DNA of 34,620 bases, taken from Brachionus rotundiformis (taxonomy: Eukaryota; Rotifera; Eurotatoria; Ploima; Brachionidae). Below, piece by piece: positions 1 to 9,804 of the stretch. The notes under the pieces are model-generated. The model saw only the letters and a program-made list of their open reading frames with translations. It ran no database searches and was not told the origin of the DNA. The translations under genes were made by a program, and so were the position numbers. Location of the stretch: contig JAESIW010000200.1 of assembly GCA_016802295.1 (NCBI GenBank), positions 1,426,017 through 1,460,636 of the forward strand, read 5' to 3'. Position 1 is the first letter of the stretch; each line of letters opens with the position of its first letter.

Positions 1-60
1 CAATTTTGCCAAGGATTATACATGACACTTACTGGCTGGACATGTGAAAAAAATAATTAA
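1..60. other. edge fragment, possible terminal exon of a gene off the left end
   Basis: Two readings are possible. On the plus strand one frame is open from base 1 to a stop at 58-60 and has coding-like composition (Trp, Cys, Gly), as for the last residues of a gene entering from the left. On the minus strand an ATG at about 42-44 is followed after 11 bases by a strong donor (CAGTAAGT), as for a tiny first exon. The window is too short here to choose. Confidence 0.2.
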
Positions 61-960
61 TTAAAAAAAACATGATTATTTTTGAAAAAAAGATAAAATT
101 TCGTATAAGAGTGTAAAATTTCATTAGTTTATCTTTATTGCATGATATTTTTTTTTAATAATTAAAGTTTAGGACAAGCATTATTGGGCACCCGTTAGAA
201 TCATTTTTTAAATTTAAATATTCAATATCAGACAAGATTCAATTCAATTTGAGAAGCTTTTTTAATTCAATTAAATTTTTAATTATGAAAAAAATTCAAG
301 TAAGCAAGATACAAAAATCAGATTTCGAAGTTAAAAATTTTGATTTAAATTAATTTAAATATATTTTTAAAAGATTCATTTGATTTATATCTTTGGTACT
401 GCACATCAGAGAAAAACATTAGAAATAAAGCTGCTTAAATCTGGTCCTTTGAATGCAACATGGTGTAACATACAAGGCTGCGTCAACTCACAAAGTATCC
501 TATTCGTATGCAAAATTTCTGCTGCAAGTAAAAATATTTTCTGCTTAAATTGCAGTCCTCTTAATAGTTTGAGAAATACACCTTTGTATGTTGCACCATG
601 TTGCATTTATTGGACCAGTTTTTAACTATTTGAAATAAAGTTTTATTTTTTAATGATTTTCTTTAATCTGCTGTTCCAAATTTCACAAAAGCAAATAAAA
701 GCTAAAATAATATTCTAATTTAAATGATAGATAATAAAATTGAATTTAGGGATTTAAACAATTTATTCAAACCATTTTTTTTTCATGATAAAAAATTAAT
801 TAAAACAAAATAGGTATTCAAATTTTAGTAGTCATTTCTTCTTAGTTCTTTTATGTCTATACAAAATTAGGCTCAGCTAAGCATAATACTATTAGATTTT
901 AAGTTTTATTTTCTTATTTTAAAAATTCAAAATATTTTCAAGAATTTTATTTTTTTCTTT
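61..960. other. AT-rich intergenic region
   Basis: No supported gene is seen. The short open frames at 380-625 lie inside an inverted repeat listed separately and are not convincing as genes. Confidence 0.5.
441..618. repeat. 178-bp inverted repeat (hairpin or MITE-like)
   Basis: Bases 441-477 (starting CTGGTCCTTT) and 581-618 (ending TTGGACCAG) are reverse complements at about 33 of 38 positions and enclose a loop of about 103 bp. The loop holds a smaller palindromic stretch around 520-555, and the word CTGCTTAAAT occurs at 431-440 and again at 541-550. No target-site duplication was certain. It could be a MITE or a foldback remnant. Confidence 0.55.
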
Positions 961-3125
961 TTATTTTAGCAATTTAGAGGGTGATGAAAAAATTTTACTT
1001 TTGAAAAAATCCGAACCCCTCGAGCTTATAATTCCGATTGGTGGTACTGGCTCAGAGCCATTTATAAACCGGTTATCATCTTTATTTTTAATTAAAAAAA
1101 TAATTATTAAAAATGATCAAATAATGAAAAAAAGTCCAATTTATACTTTTAACTGGTGTATCCGGGATCACAGGTAAAGAGTTATTGTTCGAGTTAGTAC
1201 TTGCTGTGGTATCTAAAGGCTGAAACGAGAATCTTTTCCTAATTTTTTCCTGTTTTGTTCGAATAATTGTAGTCTTTTGCTTGTGATCGGGAGTATCGGT
1301 AATTAAGTAGGTCCTAGGACGTTTCTTCCCGTCATCATCTGTCAGTATATTTTGAACCTTAGCTCCAGGACTTATTTTATTGTTTTCATTTGTTGTTTTA
1401 CTATTAACCGAACTAGATGTATCTTTACATGGCGATCTTATCTTAAGTCTCATCTTATTTTTATCACATATTTTAAATTTTATATAACTATTTACTTAAA
1501 TTACCCTCTTTTTGCTTTGTATAACTATTGACCGTCCTGAAGTCGAACTACCATTAAAACTACTAAACCGATTTAACCTTATTTAAAAATCTTAATTAAT
1601 TAATGACATTTAAATGATTAAAAAATTTAAACTGCATACGGTTTTTTTTTTTTGAAATCATTCAAAAGATCATCACTGTCGTTATCTTTATCTTCAAGCT
1701 TTTGACTTGATACCACTTCGTCATTATCGTTTGTATCTTGTTCTGGTTTTTGGCAAAAATCTTCGAATAGAGCATTTAATTTACTAAAGGCACCAGGTGT
1801 TGGATGAGTCGATTCTTCTTTCGAATTGCCAACTGATTCACTAAATTGGGAATAATTATTGTCATTTTTTTGCAAACGATTTGGTGATTTATTCGGTGTG
1901 ACCACCAAGGAGTTTGATGCAGATGGTTGATTCAATGAATTACAGCTTTCGTCTAAATTATCCTCTTTGTCATATCCCAATTCTTCCATTAGACTTAAAA
2001 TTAGTTCAGGTGCCACTGGAAAATAGCTTGGATATATTTCACCAAACAAGAATCTTTCTATTTTAAATTTTTCTTTAAAAGTCTGGCTTATCCATCTAAT
2101 TGAGTTGGCAACTTCCCAAACAAAATCTTCATCTATCGGTATTTTGTGACTAGTTGAATTTGCGCATATGTATTCTTCAAGTACTAACAAAACTTGTATT
2201 TGAGCTCTTTAATTGTATAGCTAAAATCTTGTTTATTTTTTTTAAATAGATAAATACTCTGTTTTTAAATTTTCACATGTTTCGTTTCCTTTGTAGCGCT
2301 TTTTCAAGTCGATTGGAGAGCAAATTAAATTTTCTTTGAGAATATTAGAAACCAAATTCTTAATTTATTTATATTAGTTTTTGTCAATTGAAATAAAAGA
2401 TTAAAAAGATATATGTATATTTTTAATTAACTCATATTTAGAATTTTAAATTTAGACTGAAAATTTTTAAAGTTTATTTGATAATTTTTTACCTGTGATT
2501 CTTGATCCATAACTTTTGAAAATGATTTGATACTATTTGATATTTGTGTAACAGTTTGTCCAAGATTAACATTTTTTTCTACCAAATCAGAGTATGTTTT
2601 TTTAACATAATCAATCAGTTCATTTTTGTCCTTAAAAGCTTTGAAATTTTTTATTTATAGTGATAGTTGTAGTAGATTTAGAATTTCAAAAATATAAACT
2701 GCCCCTTAACTTTCTCTTAATATTAAAATAAAATTACTTGGTATTACAATATCGGCAGTGTTTTCCAATTTGCTTGTCGAGTTCGGGTCATTCTTTTGAA
2801 TTTCCGTATTTGTGCTAAAGTTTGGCGTTGAGCTTGAATGCTCTATTTGATTAAAAGAGCTATTATCAGACCCAAGGTCTACAGCTAAATTTTTTGAATT
2901 GTTCAGTTCGGATTTTAGCTTTATCTTGTCAACATTCTGTTGCTGGGAGCATTTGGTAATTTTAAGAACACGATCACTCATAACTCGACGAAGTTCTGTC
3001 CTAAGTTTTTTTGATGCTGGTGTTCCATTAGCTTGGTTGATTGCGATCCTGGTCATTAAATTAGATGATATCGAAGGTGAGCCGAAAGAACTCACCTTAC
3101 TGCTGGCCATTTTGGTTCTGTTCAT
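961..3125 (-). CDS. seven-exon predicted nuclear protein, possibly Treslin/Sld3-like
   Basis: I assembled the exons 3125-2738, 2638-2493, 2358-2277, 2204-1640, 1577-1505, 1453-1147 and 1079-961. Every phase agrees and the product is 559 aa. The donor of intron 3 (GTGAAAAT) is the weakest site. What is seen: a Ser/Lys-rich N-terminus; a likely coiled coil at about 132-178; a helical block at about 179-280 with the pattern SP..L+.+Y followed by IQVLLVLEE; an acidic, Ser/Asn-rich linker; a basic tail with S/T-P sites near 425, 447, 472 and 517; and the C-terminus FSSPSKLLK. The helical block recalls the conserved core of Sld3/Treslin replication-initiation factors, whose phosphorylated S/T-P sites bind TopBP1/Dpb11. 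That is a memory-based resemblance and not a proven match. The gene could instead be an unrelated cell-cycle protein. The exon structure is firmer than the identity. Confidence 0.6.
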
Positions 3126-4422
3126 TATGACCAGTGTAAATATAGATATTTTTTATCCTATAAATATTATTTTTAAATGATTTGTATTCAAAAAATTTGA
3201 ATTTTTTTTTAAATTTTGTCCACACTACATGTACAATATATTTGCTTTTAATTCAAGTATCTATGATTGCTAATATTTGTCTTTTATAAAATTCAAAATA
3301 AATAAAGTTATATGTTAATCATTTTTATCTGCTTAAAAATTTTAATTAAATGTTTATTAAATACAATATTTGTTTTAGACATCGTCAATTTGAAGGTTTT
3401 ATCTATAGTAAATTTTTAGATACAACTTTGTTGAAAAAGTGAAAAAAATCATTTTATCTTTATTAGATAAATAATTTTTGACCTATTTAAAAATAAATAT
3501 CAATTTTAAATAAGAACCAATTGAACAAGTATTTAAAAATTCTTGTTTAAAATGAACTGATTTTTATAGTTTGGTAAGATTTTTGAACAAATTATTTTTA
3601 TAGGTTTATTGAAAATTTATAATTAGTCAATAAAAAAATATATTCATTCATTTCGAATGTAAATTTATCTTCAAATTTCGAATCAGTTAGTTCAATTTGT
3701 TTTTTACTAAAAAATTTCCATTAAATAAATAAAAATCTTCCTAGGTTATTGAACAACTTAAAGATCTGAGGAAAAAAATTATTTATTTCAAAAATTTTTA
3801 CTATTTGATAAGAATATTTGGCATATTGATAATCCACTGATAAAGTTAAAAAGTATAAATTAAGCAAAAATCGTAACATAAAAAAGTAGGTTTTTTTCAT
3901 CTAATTTTGTAGCTATTAGTTCAATCTTAATCTAAAAAAAACTTTGTTTTAAAATAATCAAGAGTGTTGTGTTATAAATTTAGTTTTATTTTTTGTTAAA
4001 CATAGATAACTAGAAAAGTTTAAAGCAGTCTTGATCTAAAAATATCTAAAAAAATGTCTCGAATATTTTTTAAGATAATTTTAATTCTAAGTTTAATAGG
4101 AATATTTTAAATGTCGACTAAATCCGAAGAGTTGTATTATTTTTAGTTAAAAGTTTATACAAAGCTTTAATTATATGCTAGAATTTCTCCAACTACTGAT
4201 CGAAAATCATACGATTTTTGTTTAAAAAAACTTAATTAGGAAAGTACGAAGACACAATTATTACATAACAATATAAAGCTTATTTTCCTGATAAAATAAA
4301 GCTATACATAAAATTTAAAAAAGTAATAATTTACTTATCAAGGTTCAAACTAACAATTTTTCAAAATTTAAATATAAATAAAAATATATAATTTTTTATA
4401 AACTAGTCAATTTTTATCATAA
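3126..4422. other. AT-rich intergenic region between divergent genes
   Basis: This separates the minus-strand gene ending upstream at 3125 from the plus-strand esterase. I see no open frame with coding character, no RNA gene and no clear repeat. It should hold both promoters. Confidence 0.5.
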
Positions 4423-5785
4423 ATGAGTGATTTAAAAACAAAAACCACCAAAGCGGCTATTGCTATCTTGATTGCCGGTTTTCTTTTTCAGCAAATTAAT
4501 CAGCCCCTGCCTGACGATTTTGAACAACCGTGGAAATATAGACTCATATGTTTTGGAGCCGAATTGTCCAACATTTTTGTAACAAAAGCATTTTAACCAG
4601 ATAAAATGAAATATATTAATTTTTCATAGGGATACATTACTGAAAAGATAGGAATACTTCATCGAGTAAATGTAACTCGCTTTTCGTACCATGTGTCCGT
4701 CGGCGCCTTCAATATACGCGATCAAAAAGATAATATAAGTATACATGATGAATTGATTGACCACTTGTCCATCAGAATATACAGACCAATGAGTCGAAAC
4801 AAAGTCTTAGATAAAAATGAAACTTTGCCAACAATCCTTTTTTACCATGGTGGTGGTTACTTTGTGGGATCAGCTGGTAAATATAAATTATTAATGTTTG
4901 CTTAAATTTTATCTAAAAAATATAATTTAAGATACTCTTGAACCGGTTACCTATCTAATGGCAAAGTTTACCCAGTATTTGGTCATCTATATTGACTATC
5001 GCTTAATTCCAGAACACCAATATCCAGCTGCATTCCACGATTCGCTACAAACTGCAATCTATTTGGTTAAAAATCATGCTAAATACTCAATTGACTTGGA
5101 AAACTTGATATTAATGGGAGATTCGGCTGGCGGAAATTTGGCCACGGTCATAGGACAGCAATTAATTGAACATGGGATCATAAAACCTAAAATGCAAGTG
5201 TTAATTTATCCAGTATTGCAATTCTTTGACTTTACATTGCCATCATATGTTCAAAATTTGCCAAAGCGTATTCTTGGAAGCATTAGTAAAGATAATTTTA
5301 AAAATTTTATTCACTACTTTACCGGTGTTGAGGTTGATGATTCAATTTTTCTAAATGGTCATACCACTGTCTATCAAAAAGAAAGTAAACTGGCTAGTTA
5401 TGTTAATCAGAATTATCTACCAGCAAAATATTTATCTAAAACTTCGCAATTGGTATTAGTAAATGATACTTATGGCAAATATAGTAAATTGAGCGAAATC
5501 TTATTAAGTAACAAAGTCTCCCCTTTGCTGGTAGATGACTCATATTTGACCCGAAATACACCTGAGTATACTATTTTGTTAACAGCTGGAATCGATATGT
5601 TAAGAGATGACGGTTTTATATATGCGGCTAGAGTGAAAGAAGTAGGCAAAAAAATAGAGCATATGCACTTTGAAAATTTGTTTCATGGTATCTTTGGTCT
5701 ATTACATGGTCCATTAGAATTTACCAGAGCAAAGTATCTAGTCAATAATGTCGCAGAGCATATCAAAAAGATAGTTGATATTTAA
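4423..5785 (+). CDS. arylacetamide deacetylase-like membrane esterase/lipase
   Basis: The exons are 4423-4578, 4630-4876 and 4932-5785, in phase, giving 418 aa; AADAC-family enzymes are about 400 aa. The first ATG gives a hydrophobic N-terminal segment at about residues 10-23, the signal anchor expected for a type II ER membrane protein with a lumenal catalytic domain. The alpha/beta-hydrolase fold of the hormone-sensitive-lipase family is complete: oxyanion-hole HGGG at 125-128, nucleophile Ser199 in GDSAGG, acid Asp356 in AGIDMLRDDG, and His386 in LFHG. Family members hydrolyse acyl esters and amides of lipids and xenobiotics; the exact substrate cannot be read from sequence. Introns are 51 and 55 bp. 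Confidence 0.93.
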
Positions 5786-7183
5786 ATATTCTCAATTAAT
5801 ATTTTGTAAAGTTTTAAGTATATTAAAATAATATTTCTTCAAATAATTGTTGTCAAATTGCAGCATTATAATTGTATAAAGTTAAATTGTAAATTTGTTT
5901 TTCTAATATTTTTAAAAATCATGTAATAGGTTTTTACTTAAAAAAAAAGAAATGATCGTATTAAAAAATAAATTTTTTTAAATGATGGATAAAAAACATT
6001 TGATTATCTTATTTTAATACGCCAAATAAAATTTTAACTTTGTTTTCATTTTTATATTTTTAATATAAGTCTAATAACTCTTTTTAAATTATGCTCTTTA
6101 ATTAATTAATCAAGATACTGACCATGAGAAAAAGTTGATGCAACTTTGAATGTTGCACCATTCTGAATTCACAGAATTAATTTAAACTTTTAGAAAAAAA
6201 GTTATTTCATTTTTTTACACTTTGTTCTGTTCTTTTGTACTGAATTTCACAAAACCATAAGGTGGAATTTTTATTTTAATTATTTTAAAAAAATGATGTC
6301 ATTAATAATATACTGTAAGTTTGATTATTACTCATTTTATTATAAATGCAGTCTTAAGAGAATAGATACAAGTGAGAAATTATTAATTGACGCCTCTCGT
6401 ATTGGATTAGTAATGGAAATAAAACATAATTACAATTATTTCAATGTATCTTAATTAGAATTAATATTTAACTAGTTTAATAATTCAAAAATCATCCTCT
6501 ATAACGATCTTTATTATTAAGTACTCACTTTTTTTGGCAAAAACAAATTTTTTGGTATATAAAAGATGATTTCTTTAATAAGTTTTATTAATAAATAATA
6601 AAACCAATGTTTGATTATTTTAATTCTTTTCCTAATTTAAAATATGACCAACAATTTAGTCCAAAGTGGAAACAAATCTAACTTCTTGTATCCTTTACAG
6701 TCTTGGAACTTGATTCAATGTACTTTAAATTTTTTAATACCGATTAAATGAAAATTTGATAATGAGTCATCTAGAATTTAAGCTTAGAGCGAATCTCAGT
6801 TATCAATTTGGATTTTAACTTGGTATTTTAGAAATATATAATTCCAATTTTATTCTTGACTATTAATATTATTATTATTATAATTATAAACACAAAATTA
6901 AAAAAAGACATCAATCTTTTACAATTGCGAGAATTTTTACTTAAGTACAAACATTAAAAAGTATGTTATATATATATATCTATTTATAAATTAGATTAAT
7001 ACCGAAGTTTACCTCTTGGCAATAATGCATTTATAAAACTATTTCAAATAAATATTTCAAAATATATTTTCTCAACTGAAGTTCTTAAATTACTAAAAAA
7101 AAAAAATTTTTTTTAGATTTTAATAGTAAATCAAACTTTTGAAAGTAAATTTAAGCTTAATTTTTCTGAATATAATTTAGAAC
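5786..7183. other. AT-rich intergenic region between convergent genes
   Basis: This is the 3' flank of the esterase and of the first TIR gene. It contains homopolymer runs and a short hairpin at about 6140-6157 (TGCAAC and GTTGCA around a 7-base loop). I see no gene. Confidence 0.5.
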
Positions 7184-9097
7184 TCATTTAAATAATTGAT
7201 TTAATTCGTAAGTAAAAAGCGCTAAGTCTCTGATATTAATTTTTTGTTTTAAAGACAAAGATTGATAAAAAAATTCAGGAGCAGTTCTTAAAATTGAATT
7301 AAGCTGGAATAAAATTTTGCCATTCATTGGATACAACTCTTTTATTATGGTTTTATCTAATTTTTTTTCATCAAACCATTTTTCAATATCAGAGTTTGAC
7401 CAGTTTATAATATTTTTCTCTAAATCTTCACTAGGTTCTTCAAGAGGCTTTTCGGTTAAAGTAGTATCTTGAATATCTTCAAATAGCTTATCAATTTCAT
7501 GAAAAATTCTCTTAAGACATTCACCATAGTCATATTTGGTAAAATTGACAAATATCTTTGAACCAAGTATTATTCCTAGCCAACCATCTGGTTTGTAATT
7601 CTGCTGCATTATCAAAGGAATAATCGGCTTGTTCAGTTGAAACGCGTACTCTGCCTCTGCTCGACAATTTGAGCTTTGCTTGTACTTTTCAGTCATGCAC
7701 ATTAGAACACACTTTGACTCTTCGATGGCTTTGGCCATAGTTTCCAAACTTGATCCATGAATACTTTCGACATCGATCCAAATTTTATGTCCATTTTTTT
7801 CCAAATCTTTCTTTATTTTTAGGCACAAATCTCGACTTTCTCTATTATAGCTTATCATTATATGTTTTCCTTGGCTTTTTTTTTCTTTCATTTTGCTATT
7901 ACCATTTTTTTTTACATTTTTATTCAATGACCAGAATAAACCATTCGCATTTTGAACAATTTCTTTACTCGACGAAACTTTAAATGACTCTATCTTTTTT
8001 AAAATTTCTTCACTATTTTCCACATCAGAAGACACTGACTCATCGAAACTAAGCTGCCATAAAAGTTTTAAACCTATCTCAACTTCTTTTTTATTCCCAT
8101 TCAATATAATTGCTTTAATGGCTTCATTTATTTTATACGCAAAATAAATATCTTTTTTTATTGAGTCATTTACTGCTAACGCATATAAAGCCTGAATAAG
8201 TTCTGTTAATGACCATAAAATACCATGTGCAGAAACACTTATAATATTGTGGTAAACATCGTCATCATTCAATTGAATCTCAGCCCGCAATATTTGTGAT
8301 GGATCGCCAAACTGAAGTACACATTTACTGATAGTGCTAGTCAGAAATTCAATTACATTTTTTATTTCAGGTAGGCTTTCTATTTCGTGGTCAGTCGCTA
8401 GAAGTGCTATGGTTATATAACAAACATTTTTTATGCTTGGCAAAGATCTAACTTGGTTCGAAGCATCAATTAATCTATTTACACTATCGACTTGCTTCCA
8501 TAAGTTCATGTACTTGGCGCTGATTTTTGCCAAATTGTGAAGACTGCCGAGAATGAATTTTATTAATTTTTCTACACTATTATAAATCAAACTTTTGCAT
8601 TCGATATCTTTGGATAAGATTTTAAGCAAATTGTCATCAGTGGCTATGTCTAGCAAAACTTGAATACCATCTATTTCATGTATTCTTGAGCCAAATTTTA
8701 GAGAATGATTGGTCAGAGATAAAAGAAGTTTTACGAGTTTTATTATTTTACTGGAATATTTTATCTTTGAAACTGGGACAATGAGACTTTTGATGGAATG
8801 TTCATAAGCAAATGATAAATTTTTGATTAAAAAATTTTCAAATGAACTTTTTAAAGCTTGAGCGGCAAATTCTTTTCTATTATTGGTATTGTAACTTTCA
8901 TGAGCTAAGTAATTTAGATATTTGTCCACCTCTTTGTTTGTATAAAATTCTAGTGGTTCTTTTATTGAAGATAAGTAATTGAACGCTATTTCGAAATTTA
9001 TTTCATCGTCTTTAATTGAAGACTGTCTTGAAATTATGGCATTTAAATTTTGATTATCCTCTGTCACGTCGTCTCCTTTCACACTTTCGATATTCAT
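7184..9097 (-). CDS. TIR-domain protein with armadillo-like N-terminus and SAM-like C-terminus (copy 1)
   Basis: This is an intronless 637-aa frame starting at ATG 9097. The open frame extends three codons further, but only through a TTG. Residues about 30-400 are helical repeats that look armadillo/HEAT-like. Residues about 411-540 form a TIR domain with the MISYN start and the CRAEAE segment, whose first Glu (about residue 481) aligns with the catalytic Glu of SARM1 and plant TIR NADases. Residues about 560-635 look like a SAM domain (WSNSDIEKWF start). SARM1 has the order ARM-SAM-TIR; here TIR precedes SAM. A role in NAD cleavage or TIR signalling is inferred. A close paralogue lies upstream on the same strand. 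The TIR-coding tract 7481-7879 is almost identical to the neighbour's. An X-box-like site lies 49 bp upstream. Confidence 0.85.
   Translation of the reverse strand: MNIESVKGDDVTEDNQNLNAIISRQSSIKDDEINFEIAFNYLSSIKEPLEFYTNKEVDKYLNYLAHESYNTNNRKEFAAQALKSSFENFLIKNLSFAYEHSIKSLIVPVSKIKYSSKIIKLVKLLLSLTNHSLKFGSRIHEIDGIQVLLDIATDDNLLKILSKDIECKSLIYNSVEKLIKFILGSLHNLAKISAKYMNLWKQVDSVNRLIDASNQVRSLPSIKNVCYITIALLATDHEIESLPEIKNVIEFLTSTISKCVLQFGDPSQILRAEIQLNDDDVYHNIISVSAHGILWSLTELIQALYALAVNDSIKKDIYFAYKINEAIKAIILNGNKKEVEIGLKLLWQLSFDESVSSDVENSEEILKKIESFKVSSSKEIVQNANGLFWSLNKNVKKNGNSKMKEKKSQGKHIMISYNRESRDLCLKIKKDLEKNGHKIWIDVESIHGSSLETMAKAIEESKCVLMCMTEKYKQSSNCRAEAEYAFQLNKPIIPLIMQQNYKPDGWLGIILGSKIFVNFTKYDYGECLKRIFHEIDKLFEDIQDTTLTEKPLEEPSEDLEKNIINWSNSDIEKWFDEKKLDKTIIKELYPMNGKILFQLNSILRTAPEFFYQSLSLKQKINIRDLALFTYELNQLFK
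7481..7879 (-). repeat. 399-bp near-identical TIR tract, copy 1
   Basis: This matches 10099-10497 at 398 of 399 positions. The single difference is a synonymous His codon change. The boundaries are sharp and coincide with the TIR domain; sequence on both sides diverges at once. It is best explained by gene conversion between the tandem paralogues. Confidence 0.9.
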
Positions 9098-9145
9098 TTT
9101 TACCAAAATGTAGAGTCAGGCAAATCTGAATTTTTTGTAATATTT

Positions 9146-9159
9146 GTTTCCATAGCAAC
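9146..9159 (-). promoter_or_regulatory. RFX X-box-like motif upstream of TIR gene copy 1
   Basis: Read on the gene strand the 14-mer is GTTGCTATGGAAAC. It matches the well-known X-box form GTTGCCATGGAAAC at 13 of 14 positions and lies 49 bp before the ATG. RFX factors bind such sites and drive ciliary genes in animals. Function here is inferred from motif and position. Confidence 0.5.
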
Positions 9160-9804
9160 TAAAATTTTATTCAGGTTTAAAATGCTAATTATTATATTAA
9201 ATATAAATTTTACATCTATTGTCAATGACAATAGTAAAAACCAAGCTGGAATCGAAAGAACATTTAAGTCATAACAAGGAGCTATTTTTATTTTTTATTT
9301 AGTAATCATTAAGTATATTTTTTTTCATTAAGTATTTAAATTTTAACATACTAGATTTTTATGGTTGTGTTGACTGAATGGTATTTTCGTTTTAAACATA
9401 ATAAATTTTATTGTTTATATTAATATGGTTGCATATTTTTATAACAAACATATAATTTTTCTTTTAAAAAATTATACACCTTTAAAGCTTTCTAATTAAC
9501 TATTAGATAATGAAAAATTTCGTCTTTATGGTATAATAAAAGTAATACCTACTTACTTAGTCATTTTCAAAATAGAATTAAATTAAAATATTAAACAATT
9601 TCAAGAGTTTATATTTTCTAAATTTATTTTTAAGACAGTTTTATTAGAATATATACGAAATCAAGTTACCATAATTGAAAAAGAAAAAAAAGCTATATAA
9701 AGCATTATTTGAAAGTGCGAGTTAATTAATGAAAATTAATGAAAATATTTAAAACCATGTTAAATATTAATAAAAATAAAGTTAATTTTTAATCTTAGAA
9801 GGCA
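9160..9804. other. AT-rich spacer between the tandem TIR genes
   Basis: It shows A/T runs and scattered TA-rich words. I see no gene, RNA or clear repeat. Confidence 0.5.

Noticed and set aside
380..625. 81-codon plus-strand open frame and its minus-strand counterpart
   Set aside because: Both are products of the inverted repeat at 441-618; they lack an upstream start context, conserved motifs or splice partners.
2899..3180. 93-codon plus-strand frame, Leu/Ile-rich
   Set aside because: It lies antisense to exon 1 of the minus-strand gene, whose exon phases are consistent.
6130..6280. Possible second copy of the 441-618 repeat (shared words TGTTGCACCAT and GAATTTCACAAAA-like)
   Set aside because: Similarity is limited to short words; no extended alignment could be made by eye.
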